This document shows, piece after piece, positions 7,389 through 15,454 of a DNA stretch of 64,000 bases. The stretch's first letter is position 1. Each line of letters starts with the position of its first letter. This DNA is from Acidimicrobiaceae bacterium (GTDB taxonomy: Bacteria > Actinomycetota > Acidimicrobiia > Acidimicrobiales > RAAP-2), in contig DAHUZK010000040.1 of assembly GCA_027306605.1 (NCBI GenBank), positions 62,001 to 126,000 of the forward strand. The letters are read 5' to 3'. The notes below the pieces were generated by a model, which saw nothing but the letters and a program-made list of their open reading frames with translations, searched no databases and was not told where the DNA came from. The position numbers were made by a program, and so were the translations under genes.

Positions 7389-8591
7389 ATGGCCGATTCC
7401 ACACCATCGACGGGGGATTCCATCGGTCCGCCCCCGGGGCCCCTGGCCGGTGCCACGGTGCTCGACCTCTCGACGGTGGGGCCGGCGGCGCGCTGCACGC
7501 GGCTGCTGGCCGACTACGGCGCCCGCGTCGTCAAGGTCGGCCCCGTGCCCTCGGCCGACGCCGCACCCATCGCGCCGCAGTACTTCGCCTACAGCGGCCA
7601 ACGCGGCATGCGGCGGGTGCAGATGGACCTCAAGGACGACGACGGGCGTGCGGCGTTCCTGGCCCTGGCCGCGGTGGCCGATGTCGTGATCGAGAGCTTC
7701 CGGCCGGGTGTGGTCGACCGCCTCGGGATCGGCTACGAGGCCGTGTCCGCCAGGAACCCGGCCATCGTCTACTGCTCCACGAGCGGCTACGGCCAGGACG
7801 GGCCGCACGCGCACTGGGCCGGGCACGACATCGACTACCTCGCGGTCGGCGGCTACCTGGCCATGAGCACGCCGGGCCCCGACGGTGCACCACCCCTGCC
7901 CGGCGCCACCGTGGCCGACGCCGCGGCCGGGGGCATGCAGGCGGCGCTGGCGGTCACCGCCGCGCTGGCCGGGCGGGCGTCGAGCGGGCGCGGCGCCTAC
8001 CTCGATGTCGCCGTGGCCGAAGGCGTGCTGTGGCTCACCTCGCTCGCCGTCGACGAGCACCTGGCGACGGGGGTCGACATCGCTCCCGGGCACGACGTCC
8101 TCTCGGGTCGCTACGCCTGCTACGGCCTCTACGCCTGCGCCGACAAGAAGTGGGTGGCGGTCGGAGCCATCGAGGCCAAGTTCTTCGCCAACCTCTGCCG
8201 CGCCCTGGGCTGCCCGGAGCTGGCCACGCTCCAGCTCGACGACGAGTCGCAGCCGGCGATCCGGCGCGTCTTCGCTGCCGCCTTCGCCACCCGCAATCGC
8301 GACGAGTGGGTGGCGGCCCTCGCCGGGGAGGACACCTGCGTCGCCCCCGTGCTCGAGGTGGCCGAGGTGGTCGACGACCCCCAGTACTCGGCCCGGCGGG
8401 TCGTCGGGGTGGCCACCCACCCAGAACGCGGGACGTTCCGACAACTGGCTCCCTTGCTGGCCGGCATGGACCGCACCTCGTCGTGCCGATTGCCCGACGC
8501 GCAGGCGACCGATACCGAGCATCTCTTGAAGGAGGCAGGCGTGGACGGCGAGACCGTGGCGGGCTGGGTGGCGCGGGGAGTCGTGGCGTGA
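7389..8591 (+). CDS. CaiB/BaiF-family (class III) CoA-transferase
   Basis: A 400-residue family III CoA-transferase, moving CoA between carboxylic acids. The N-terminus shows PLAGATVLDLSTVGPAARCTRLLADYGARVVKV, followed by DLKDDDGRAAFLALAAVADVVIESFRPGVVDRLGIGYE and GYGQDGPHAHWAGHDIDYLAVGG. The last places Asp in the DIxY/LA motif where the family carries its catalytic Asp. Length is normal. It sits between an acyl-CoA dehydrogenase (8 nt gap) and a dehydratase gene whose GTG overlaps its stop, so it probably activates the substrate acid of this operon. Confidence 0.9.
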   Translation: MADSTPSTGDSIGPPPGPLAGATVLDLSTVGPAARCTRLLADYGARVVKVGPVPSADAAPIAPQYFAYSGQRGMRRVQMDLKDDDGRAAFLALAAVADVVIESFRPGVVDRLGIGYEAVSARNPAIVYCSTSGYGQDGPHAHWAGHDIDYLAVGGYLAMSTPGPDGAPPLPGATVADAAAGGMQAALAVTAALAGRASSGRGAYLDVAVAEGVLWLTSLAVDEHLATGVDIAPGHDVLSGRYACYGLYACADKKWVAVGAIEAKFFANLCRALGCPELATLQLDDESQPAIRRVFAAAFATRNRDEWVAALAGEDTCVAPVLEVAEVVDDPQYSARRVVGVATHPERGTFRQLAPLLAGMDRTSSCRLPDAQATDTEHLLKEAGVDGETVAGWVARGVVA

Positions 8592-9121
8592 GCGCCGGCA
8601 GCGCGGCAGACGACCTCCTGACGGCGGCACGCGAGCTGATCGGCAAGGAGCAGTACCACGAGGTGGGGGAGTTCCCCGTCGAGCGGGGCTACGTGTGGAC
8701 GTCGTGCGCCTCGGTGGAGAACGGCAACCCGCTCTTCTGGGACGACGAGGTGGCGGACGCGCTCACCGGTGGGCCGATCGCACCGCCCTCCATGGTCTCG
8801 GTGTGGTTCCGTCCCCACCACTGGTCCCCCGGCCGCACCGAGCAGGCCCTGCCGCTGCAGGTGCACTTCGACCTCAAGGCGCTCTTCGGTCTGCCCGAGG
8901 CCGTGATGACCGACAACACCATCGAGTTCCACGCGCCGGTGCGCATGGGGGACGTCCTGCGCACGCACCAGGTGCTGCGTTCAGTCAGCGACGAGAAGAC
9001 GACCAAGCTCGGCACAGGACGCTTCTGGGTGATCGACGTCGTCTACCAGAACCAGGACGGCGATCTGGTGGCGGTGGAGTCCTACACCGGCTTCGGGTAC
9101 GTCCGGGACGCGGCGGCATGA
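8588..9121 (+). CDS. FAS1-like / MaoC-type hot-dog dehydratase, subunit A
   Basis: A 177-residue protein with the N-terminal hot-dog (FAS1-like dehydratase) pattern: LIGKEQYHEVGEFPVERGYVWTSCASVENGNPLFWDD, GGPIAPPSMVSVWFRPHHW and FHAPVRMGDVLRTHQVLRSV. It is expected to pair with the next gene product as a heteromeric enoyl-CoA hydratase; such pairs in actinobacteria usually split a non-catalytic and a catalytic hot dog. The GTG at 8588 overlaps the CoA-transferase stop by 4 nt, and its own TGA overlaps the next ATG. Confidence 0.85.
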   Translation: MSAGSAADDLLTAARELIGKEQYHEVGEFPVERGYVWTSCASVENGNPLFWDDEVADALTGGPIAPPSMVSVWFRPHHWSPGRTEQALPLQVHFDLKALFGLPEAVMTDNTIEFHAPVRMGDVLRTHQVLRSVSDEKTTKLGTGRFWVIDVVYQNQDGDLVAVESYTGFGYVRDAAA

Positions 9122-9645
9122 GCGGCGTCGTGACGCCCCGGCTCCTCCTCGACGACGTCGCCGCCGGTGACGCGCTGCCCGCGCTCGAGTACGAGGTGAG
9201 CGCCACCACCGTCGTGTTGGGCGCACTGGCCAGTCGCGACTGGCGTCCCATGCACCACGACAAGGACTTCGCGGTCAACCGCAACGGGACCCGCGACATC
9301 TTCTTGAACACGCCGAACCAGGCGGCCTGGTTCGAGCGCTACCTGACCGACTGGACCGGACCGCATGGGCGCCTGGGCCGCGTGACCTTCTCCATGCTGG
9401 GCTCGGTGTTCCCCGGCGACACCATGGCGTTGCGCGGCGTCGTCGAGTCGACCGAAGTCGACGAGACCGGCTGCGGCTTCGCCACCGTCGCCGTGACGCT
9501 GTCGGTCGGCGAAGACGTCAAGACGAGATGCAGAGCGCGCGTCGCCCTACCGCGCCGCGCCGACGACAATCCGTGGGCTCGGCGCGGCGACCAGTGGCGC
9601 CCCGCACCGTCCGCCGTCGATCCGACACCCGACCAGAGAGGCTGA
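9118..9645 (+). CDS. MaoC-like dehydratase, subunit B
   Basis: A 175-residue hot-dog protein. SRDWRPMHHDKDFAVNRNGTRDIFLNTP matches the (R)-hydratase motif, with Asp and the first His placed as catalytic residues. GPHGRLGRVTFSMLGSVFPGDTMALRGVV completes the MaoC fold. It most likely hydrates the 2-enoyl-CoA made by the flanking acyl-CoA dehydrogenases, together with subunit A. The start ATG overlaps the subunit A stop and the stop is 2 nt before the next GTG. Confidence 0.87.
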   Translation: MSGVVTPRLLLDDVAAGDALPALEYEVSATTVVLGALASRDWRPMHHDKDFAVNRNGTRDIFLNTPNQAAWFERYLTDWTGPHGRLGRVTFSMLGSVFPGDTMALRGVVESTEVDETGCGFATVAVTLSVGEDVKTRCRARVALPRRADDNPWARRGDQWRPAPSAVDPTPDQRG

Positions 9646-9647
9646 GC

Positions 9648-10775
9648 GTGCTTGATCTCGAGTTCGACCAGGAGCAGGAGCTGCTGCGCCAGACGGTGCG
9701 CGACCTGCTGTCCCGCCACTGCCCGCTCGAGGTGGTCCGCCGGATGGAGGACGACCCCGTCGGCTATCCCGCCGCGCTGTGGGAGCAGATGGGCCGGCTC
9801 GACCTGATCGGCCTCCTCCTACCCGAGGAGCACGGCGGTTCGGGCATGACCCTGGTGGAGGGGGTCGCCCTCTACGAGGAGCTGGGCCGCGCCCTCGCAC
9901 CCACGCCGCACTTCGTCAGCGCCGTGCTGGGCGCCGGCGTGCTGGCCGCGGCGGGGAGCGCCGAGCAGAAGGAGCGCTGGCTGGCCCCCGTGGCCTCGGG
10001 CCAGGCCGTCCTCACGCCGGCCTGGCTCGAGCCGGACAACGGCTTCTCGGCGCGCGGCGTGGAGGCGACGGCGGTGGCGGACGGGAGCGGGTTCCGCCTC
10101 AGCGGCGTGAAGCGCCACGTCGCCTTCGCCTCCGCGGCCGACCGGCTCGTGGTGCTGGCCCGCACCGGGGACGCCGACGAGGCGATCGACCTGTTCCTGG
10201 TCGACCCCCAGGCGCCGGGTGTCGAGCTGCGCCAGCAGTTCAGCGTCGCCTCCGACACGCAGTACGAGGTCACGCTGAGCGGGACGGCGGCAGCGGCCGA
10301 GGACCGCATCGGGGCCGCCGGGTCGGGCTGGGCCACCTGGCAGGAGGTGCTCGAGCCCGCCCTCGTCCTGCTCGGCGCGCAGGCCGTCGGGGGCGCCCGC
10401 TACGCGCTCGAGATCACGACGCAGTACGCCAAGGACCGCAGGCAGTTCGACAAGCCGCTCGGCGCCTTCCAGGCGCTGGCCCACTATCTCGCCGACGCCG
10501 TCACCCGTCTCGACGGGGCCGAGCAGCTCGTGCACGAAGCGGCCTGGGCCGGGGCGACCGGGCGGCCGCTGACTTCGCTGGCGTCCATGGCCAAGCTCTT
10601 TGCCTGCGAGACCTTCCGCGACATCACGGCCATGGCCCAGCAGGTCTTCGGCGGCATCGGCTTCACGCTGGACTTCGACATCCAGCTCTACTTCCGCCGG
10701 GCGAAGGTGCAGCAGATGATGTGGGCCAACGACCGCGCCCTCGAGGGCGCCGTGGCGGCCGCGTTGCTCGACTGA
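9648..10775 (+). CDS. Acyl-CoA dehydrogenase, second of the operon
   Basis: A 375-residue acyl-CoA dehydrogenase, shorter and more divergent than the first. Seen: LDLEFDQEQELLRQTVRDLLSRHCP at the N-terminus, LIGLLLPEEHGGSGMTLVEGVALYEELGRALAPTP, and the C-terminal FAD/CoA helices with QVFGGIGFTLDFDIQLYFRRAKVQQ. In sterol and bile-acid catabolic operons such unlike pairs form alpha2beta2 heterotetramers, so this may be the partner subunit of the 6199-7380 product (inference). The GTG start is 2 nt after the MaoC stop. It ends the operon; a strong hairpin follows at 10834-10870. Confidence 0.88.
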   Translation: MLDLEFDQEQELLRQTVRDLLSRHCPLEVVRRMEDDPVGYPAALWEQMGRLDLIGLLLPEEHGGSGMTLVEGVALYEELGRALAPTPHFVSAVLGAGVLAAAGSAEQKERWLAPVASGQAVLTPAWLEPDNGFSARGVEATAVADGSGFRLSGVKRHVAFASAADRLVVLARTGDADEAIDLFLVDPQAPGVELRQQFSVASDTQYEVTLSGTAAAAEDRIGAAGSGWATWQEVLEPALVLLGAQAVGGARYALEITTQYAKDRRQFDKPLGAFQALAHYLADAVTRLDGAEQLVHEAAWAGATGRPLTSLASMAKLFACETFRDITAMAQQVFGGIGFTLDFDIQLYFRRAKVQQMMWANDRALEGAVAAALLD

Positions 10776-10833
10776 GGGACTCCCTCACGTCGCTGTGGCC
10801 GAGTCGCGGCGGCGTCCCACTTGTCGGCGTGCG

Positions 10834-10870
10834 CGGCAGGCGCGCCCCATCGAGCGGGGCGCGCCTGCCG
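10834..10870. terminator. Bidirectional terminator hairpin, 15-bp perfect stem
   Basis: CGGCAGGCGCGCCCC pairs perfectly with GGGGCGCGCCTGCCG around a 7-nt loop, exactly between two convergent genes (stops at 10775 and 10875). There is no T tract, as is common for actinobacterial terminators. Confidence 0.75.
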
Positions 10871-10874
10871 TCGG

Positions 10875-12062
10875 TCACGCGACGGCCCTGAGACCGGCTG
10901 CGCCCACGATGGGCTCGTTGAGGTGGATGCCGCCCGTCGAGCCGTAGAAGGTGGCGTCGCCGTAGCTGAACACGCCGCCGTCGGCGGCCATCAGCCAGTA
11001 GCCCTTGCCGTCGGGGGTGGCGGCCATGGCGACGATGGGCTTGTTCAGCACGATGCTCCCGGTCGAGCCGTAGAAGGTGGCGTCGCCGTAGCTGAAGATG
11101 CCGCCGTCGGAGGCCACCAGCCAGTAGCCCTTCCCGTCCGTGGTCGAGCCCATGCCCACGATGGGCTTGTTGAGCTTCATGGCGCCGGTCGAGCCGTAGA
11201 AGGTGGCGTCGCCGTAGCTGAACACACCGCCGTCGGAGGCCACCAGCCAGTAGCCCTTGCCGTCGGGGGTGGCGGCCATGCCGACGATGGGCTTGTTGAG
11301 CGCCATGCCGCCCGTCGAGCCGTAGAACGCGGCGTTGCCGTAGCTGAAGATGCCGCCGTCGGAGGCCACCAGCCAGTAACCGGCACCGTCGCCGGTGAGC
11401 GCCATGCCGACCACGGGCTTGTTGAGCTTCGTCCCACCGGCCGAGCCGCAGTAGGGCAGCGTCCCGAACGTGAAGACGCCACCGTCGGAGGCGGCCATGT
11501 CGTAGCCGTAGGCGTTGGCCGGGGCGGTGCACGGACCGGCGAAGGAGATGTTGGCGGTCGCCGTCTCGCCCGCCAGGTCGCCGTAGGCGATGCCGCACGA
11601 ATATCCGGCTGCCTGCTGAGCCGCCGTGGGCGGGCAGGGATACTTGGCGGCGTCCGTCGCAGCGTCACCACCCGTCGAGTCCGTGCCGGTGGCGGGCGGA
11701 CCGACCGTGCCGGTCGTGACCGTGAACTGAGTCGACGGGAGGTTGCCACCGGCGTCCGTCGTCACGACCTTCGAAAGCGGGTTGGTGCATCCGACGGGTA
11801 CGGCGTTGCCGGCCACCGTTATGGTGGGCTGATTCGGAGTGAGATTGCACTCGGTGATACCGCCGAGGTTGAGCGGGGTGAAGCCCGAGCCGGTGACGGT
11901 CACGACCGAGGTGCCGCTCGACGGCAGCCCGGTATTCGGTGTGACGGTGATCGCCGGCGTGGCCGCGCCGGCCGCGCCGGCGAGGGCGAGCGCGCCTGCT
12001 GTTGAGATGCTCAAGGCGGCTGCCAGCGCCAGCACGCCTCGAATGAGTGCTCCTCTTCTCAT
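10875..12062 (-). CDS. Secreted protein with five 42-residue [16 protein letters not shown]-type repeats
   Basis: A 395-residue exported protein. The N-terminus MRRGALIRGVLALAAALSIS...AGAAGAA is a signal peptide. Residues about 35-180 form an IPT/Ig-like region (ITVTPNTGLPSSGTSVVTVTGSGFTPL) with four or five Cys. Residues about 185-395 are five tandem 42-residue repeats of the form [39 protein letters not shown], which probably close a beta-propeller. The same repeat ends the kelch protein at 32473. A GGGGGT ribosome-binding site precedes the ATG at 12062. No enzyme motif is visible; a cell-surface or adhesion role is a guess. Such repeats are frequent in Acidimicrobiia. Confidence 0.82.
   Translation of the reverse strand: MRRGALIRGVLALAAALSISTAGALALAGAAGAATPAITVTPNTGLPSSGTSVVTVTGSGFTPLNLGGITECNLTPNQPTITVAGNAVPVGCTNPLSKVVTTDAGGNLPSTQFTVTTGTVGPPATGTDSTGGDAATDAAKYPCPPTAAQQAAGYSCGIAYGDLAGETATANISFAGPCTAPANAYGYDMAASDGGVFTFGTLPYCGSAGGTKLNKPVVGMALTGDGAGYWLVASDGGIFSYGNAAFYGSTGGMALNKPIVGMAATPDGKGYWLVASDGGVFSYGDATFYGSTGAMKLNKPIVGMGSTTDGKGYWLVASDGGIFSYGDATFYGSTGSIVLNKPIVAMAATPDGKGYWLMAADGGVFSYGDATFYGSTGGIHLNEPIVGAAGLRAVA
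10878..11510 (-). repeat. Five 126-bp tandem coding repeats
   Basis: Five consecutive 126-bp units encode the 42-residue repeats. The four units nearest the 3' end are nearly identical in DNA, and the first (TFGTLPYCGSAGG) has diverged, suggesting recent unit duplication toward the C-terminus. Confidence 0.85.
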
Positions 12063-12237
12063 AGGTAAGACCCCCAGGTCGGTTGTCGGGTGTTCGTCGC
12101 TTCTTAGTTCACCCGACCGATGTTTGCTAGCGGCGTTTCGAGGGAATGCATCGGAACCGGGAAAGGGCCGATGGCCCGCCCGCCGCCCGCCGCCGCCGCC
12201 CGGGTCGCCCGTTCGCCTCGTGGCTCCGTCCGCGGCG

Positions 12238-13116
12238 TCAGCCGGCGTGGAGCGCCGCGATCGTCTCGAAGGCGGCCGTGCTGCCTCCGAAGGGCCCCGT
12301 CTGGTCCGGATGGTGCAGGACGATCTGGTCGAAGCCGAGCTCGGCATAGGCCGCAGCCAGTTCCTCGAACTGGTCGGCGGAGTCGATGGCGGGTTCGGCG
12401 GGCATCCACAACAGGACCTTGCCGACGGTCGCCGGGTCCCGGGCCTCTGCCGCGCAGGCGGCGTCGAGTTGGTCCCGCTGCGCGCGCACTGCCCGGAGGA
12501 TGGTGTCCGGAGTCCGTTCGACCGCCCCGGTCGGGCCGATGGTGACCCACTGGCGGGCGTGGCGCGCCACGAGGCGCAAGCCCTTGGCACCACCCGCGGC
12601 CACGGTGAGCGGGAGCGGTGACTGCAGCGCACCGGGTGTGCTCGGCGCCTCGTGCGCCGCGTAGTGCTCGGTGCTCGCCGTGCGGCGGGCGCGGGCGTCG
12701 CCCTCGACGATCGGACGCAGGACTTCGAGGAAGTCCGCGAAGCGGTCCAGACGTTGCGCAGGGCTCCACGGCTCCTGGCCCAGAACGCTGGCGTCGAAAC
12801 CGTCGCTGCCCGGACCGACGCCGAGGTCGAACCGCCCGCCGCTGATGTCGTCGAGCGCCAACGCTTCACGGGCGAGCGTGACCGGGTGGCGGAAATTCGG
12901 TGTGGCGACCAACGTACCCAGCCGGACCCGTGTGGTGACGGTGGCCGCCGCCGCCAGCACGGGCACCGCGGCGTGCCACGGTCCGTCGGGCATGCCGCCC
13001 CAGCGGATGTGGTCATAGGTCCACGCGGCATGGAAGCCCGCATCGTCGGCCCATGCCCATTGGTGTCGAGCCTCGTGCCAACGGTCCGTCGGGAGGATCA
13101 CGAGGCCGACGTGCAC
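12238..13116 (-). CDS. LLM-class F420-dependent oxidoreductase
   Basis: A 292-residue luciferase-like TIM-barrel enzyme, predicted to use coenzyme F420 for hydride transfer. Seen: MHVGLVILPTDRWHEARHQWAWADDAGFHAAWTYDHIRWGG, RVRLGTLVATPNFRHPVTLAREALALDDISGGRFDLGVGPGSDGFD (the barrel signature with the cofactor Gly-rich turn), and PLTVAAGGAKGLRLVARHA. The substrate is unknown. The GTG at 13116 lies 7 nt after a TAACTT -10 box, and only 38 nt separate it from the divergent methyltransferase start. Confidence 0.88.
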   Translation of the reverse strand: MHVGLVILPTDRWHEARHQWAWADDAGFHAAWTYDHIRWGGMPDGPWHAAVPVLAAAATVTTRVRLGTLVATPNFRHPVTLAREALALDDISGGRFDLGVGPGSDGFDASVLGQEPWSPAQRLDRFADFLEVLRPIVEGDARARRTASTEHYAAHEAPSTPGALQSPLPLTVAAGGAKGLRLVARHARQWVTIGPTGAVERTPDTILRAVRAQRDQLDAACAAEARDPATVGKVLLWMPAEPAIDSADQFEELAAAYAELGFDQIVLHHPDQTGPFGGSTAAFETIAALHAG

Positions 13117-13123
13117 GACGCCG

Positions 13124-13129
13124 AAGTTA
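13124..13129 (-). promoter_or_regulatory. -10 box TAACTT, leaderless start of the LLM gene
   Basis: Minus-strand TAACTT, 7 nt before the GTG at 13116. It overlaps the expected -35 position of the divergent promoter. Confidence 0.5.
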
Positions 13130-13142
13130 GCCGGGGCCCGGT

Positions 13143-13148
13143 TACGGT
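13143..13148 (+). promoter_or_regulatory. -10 box TACGGT, leaderless start of the methyltransferase gene
   Basis: TACGGT, 6 nt before the GTG at 13155. Its -35 position (about 13120-13125) falls on the opposing -10 box. Confidence 0.5.
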
Positions 13149-13154
13149 GTCGCC

Positions 13155-13970
13155 GTGGCCAACGAAGCGGAGCGACGACGCTGGAACGACGAGCGGTGGG
13201 TGGCGGCGTGGCCGCACCGCGAGCGCCTCACCGAGACCGTCACGCCCTACCTGCTCGAGGCCGCCCGGCCACGGCCGGGCCAGCGCGTCCTCGACATCGG
13301 GTGCGGCGGGGGCGCTCTGGCCATCGCGCTCGCCGGCGCGGTGGCTCCCGGCGGCGAGGTGGTCGGGGTCGACTTGTCGGCGTCGCTCCTCGACCTCGCC
13401 CGCTCCCGCGCCGGCGAGGCCGGCGCGTCGGGTCTGCGCTTCGTCCAGCTCGACGTCCAGACGGACTCCCTGCCCGAAGCGCCGTTCGACCTGGCGGTGA
13501 GCCAGTTCGGCGTGATGTTCTTCGACGAGCCCACGGCGGCGTTCAGCGCGGTTCGCCGGGCGCTCGCCGTCGGCGGGCGTCTCGTGTTCGCCTGTTGGCA
13601 GGGCGTGGAGGACAATCCCTGGCACGTCGGAACCGCGTTGCGCCCGTTCGTGGCGGCACCGCCGGTCCCCCCTCCGGGTAAGAGCCCGGTCGGACCGTTC
13701 TCGCTCGGCGACGACGAGTACGTGTGCGAGATCCTCGAGGCTGCCGGGTTCAGCCGGGTGGCCGCCACCGCGCACCGGACGTCCGTGCGCGCCCCGGCCA
13801 GCGCGGTCGCCGACCCCTCCCTCCTGCCCGTCATGGGCATCGCGGCGCAGCGCGAGGAAGAAGCGCTGTCGGCTCTGGACGCGCACCTCGACCGCTTCGC
13901 CGTCGGTGACGGTGCCTACGAGTACCCGCTCGCCTTCCGGGTGTACGAAGCCGTCAACGAGCGCGCCTGA
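13155..13970 (+). CDS. SAM-dependent class I methyltransferase
   Basis: A 271-residue methyltransferase of the UbiE/Methyltransf_11 type. VLDIGCGGGALAIAL is the SAM-binding motif I, GEVVGVDLSASLLDLAR the acidic loop, and FDLAVSQFGVMFFDEPTAAFSAVRRALAVGGRLVFACW the post-motif region with the small-molecule acceptor pattern. The acceptor is not evident from the context (divergent from an LLM oxidoreductase, convergent with lepB). The start is the GTG at 13155, right after a -10 box. Confidence 0.85.
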   Translation: MANEAERRRWNDERWVAAWPHRERLTETVTPYLLEAARPRPGQRVLDIGCGGGALAIALAGAVAPGGEVVGVDLSASLLDLARSRAGEAGASGLRFVQLDVQTDSLPEAPFDLAVSQFGVMFFDEPTAAFSAVRRALAVGGRLVFACWQGVEDNPWHVGTALRPFVAAPPVPPPGKSPVGPFSLGDDEYVCEILEAAGFSRVAATAHRTSVRAPASAVADPSLLPVMGIAAQREEEALSALDAHLDRFAVGDGAYEYPLAFRVYEAVNERA

Positions 13971-14001
13971 CCGCAGCGCCTGACCGCGGCGCCTGACCGA
14001 A
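13963..14001 (+). repeat. Three 13-bp tandem repeats across a stop codon
   Basis: GCGCCTGACCGCA, GCGCCTGACCGCG and GCGCCTGACCGAA in tandem; the first unit contains the TGA of the methyltransferase gene. A similar trimer lies on the stop codon at 55886-55924. Confidence 0.8.
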
Positions 14002-14014
14002 GCGCCGGCGCGCG

Positions 14015-14674
14015 TCAGAGGATGCCGAGCCGCGAGAGCGGCCAGATCCGGAAGTCGGCCTTGCCCACGATCGTCGATTCGCGCACCGGCCCCCAGTAGC
14101 GGCTGTCGCACGATCGGATCCGGTTGTCGCCCATCACGTAGACGTCGCCGGCGGGAACGGTGTATGCGTGATGGAGGGAGAAGTCCGCGTTGCCGGGACC
14201 GGGGTAGGTGTCGTTCCTCGACTGCGGGGAGAGCCACGGCTGCGGGAGGAAGTGGCCGTCGATGTAGACGTGGCCGCCGGAGAGCGAAATGGTCTGCCCC
14301 GGCAGCGCGATGACCCGCTTGACGAGGTCGGCCACCGGTGGCCCGGCGCAGTTCTCGAGGTGCGGTGTCGAGAACACGATGACGTCACCCGTGCCGACCC
14401 CGTGCAGGTGGTAGGCGAGCTTGTCCACCATGATCCGGTCACCGACCTGGAGCGTCGGCTCCATGGAACCCGAGGGGATGGAGTAGGTGGCCACCACGAA
14501 GGTGCGCAGCAGGACGGCCACGACGACAGCCACGACGACGACACTCACGAGCTCGATCAGCCAATGCCCCGAGCGCTCCTTCTGGGTGGCGTGCCGCCCC
14601 CGCCTGGCGCCGGTGGCCCGCGCCCTCGCCGGCCCGCCGGCCGGCGCGTCGCCCGGCTGGTCGTCGGCGTCCAT
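14015..14674 (-). CDS. lepB: Signal peptidase I
   Basis: A 219-residue type I signal peptidase that cleaves signal peptides from exported proteins on the outer face of the membrane. A basic cytoplasmic N-terminus (GARRGRHATQKERSGHW) is followed by one membrane helix (about 38-60). Catalytic Ser70 lies in YSIPSGSMEPTL, Lys119 in DLVKRVIALPGQ, and the C-terminal box E signature is GDVYVMGDNRIRSCDSRYWGPV. Length is typical. The ATG at 14674 follows a TAATAC element by 10 nt. Its substrates would include the secreted proteins at 10875 and 32473. Confidence 0.94.
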   Translation of the reverse strand: MDADDQPGDAPAGGPARARATGARRGRHATQKERSGHWLIELVSVVVVAVVVAVLLRTFVVATYSIPSGSMEPTLQVGDRIMVDKLAYHLHGVGTGDVIVFSTPHLENCAGPPVADLVKRVIALPGQTISLSGGHVYIDGHFLPQPWLSPQSRNDTYPGPGNADFSLHHAYTVPAGDVYVMGDNRIRSCDSRYWGPVRESTIVGKADFRIWPLSRLGIL

Positions 14675-14728
14675 TGCCCGTGAAGTATTACCCGGTCTGT
14701 CACAGCTCGCTGGCAGTATGGGGTCGTG

Positions 14729-15454
14729 GTGAGCGCTGTCGTCTTCGATTTCTACGGCACGCTGGCCCACTGGGCGGGCGACGAGGCGACCGACTACGCC
14801 GGCGTGTTCGCCGCGCACGGCTACGAGCTCGCGCCGGAGGACCTCGACGCCTACTTCGCGCGCTACGACGGTGTCGACCACGCCGAGCACTCGGTCAGCG
14901 AGGCGGCGTACGAGGCCTGGGTGCGCCGGCGTCTGCGTGACCTCACGGACGTCTGCGGCGTGGAGGACGCACGGGTTGACGAGGTGATCGACGCGCTGCG
15001 CCGTTCGGACCAGGGCGAGATGGTGGCGTACCCCGAGGCGCCGGCGGTGCTCTCGTCCCTGCGCGACGCCGGGTTGGCCGTCGGCGTGTGCTCGAACTGG
15101 GGTTGGGAGCTCGACACCTTCCTCGAGGATGCGGGCCTCCTCGGCCTGGTCGACGCGGGGATCACCTCGGCCCGGGCGGGCGCCCGCAAGCCGCACCCCG
15201 ACATCTATGCCCGCACGGTGGCCGCGCTGGAGGTGGCGCCGAGCGACGTCGTCTTCGTGGGCGACTCCTGGGAGCCCGACGTGCGCGGTCCGCGCCGTGC
15301 CGGCATGGCCGCCGTGCACGTCTGGCGCCCCGCCGAAAGAATCGGCCGCCGCGCGCCGGCGCTCGAGCCGGGTGACCACCGGGTGGCGGACCTCGGCGAG
15401 GTCCTCGGGGTTCTCGAGGTGTTGGGTCGTCCGGTGGTGCGGGCGACCACCTGA
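14729..15454 (+). CDS. HAD-superfamily hydrolase
   Basis: A 241-residue HAD-like phosphatase. Motif I is VFDFYGTL with the first Asp as nucleophile, motif II VGVCSNWG, motif III ARKPHPDIYARTV, and motif IV VFVGDSWEPDVRGPRRAGM. The cap is a small helical type-1 cap. The substrate is unknown. The GTG at 14729 sits 6 nt after a TATGGG element; the GTG at 14726 is equally possible. The stop abuts the stop of the convergent acyl-CoA synthetase. Confidence 0.85.
   Translation: MSAVVFDFYGTLAHWAGDEATDYAGVFAAHGYELAPEDLDAYFARYDGVDHAEHSVSEAAYEAWVRRRLRDLTDVCGVEDARVDEVIDALRRSDQGEMVAYPEAPAVLSSLRDAGLAVGVCSNWGWELDTFLEDAGLLGLVDAGITSARAGARKPHPDIYARTVAALEVAPSDVVFVGDSWEPDVRGPRRAGMAAVHVWRPAERIGRRAPALEPGDHRVADLGEVLGVLEVLGRPVVRATT

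Noticed and set aside
12120-12235. Small gene between the LLM and secreted repeat protein genes
   Set aside because: Frames here are Arg/Pro/Ala-rich without a ribosome-binding site or any recognisable pattern; treated as intergenic.
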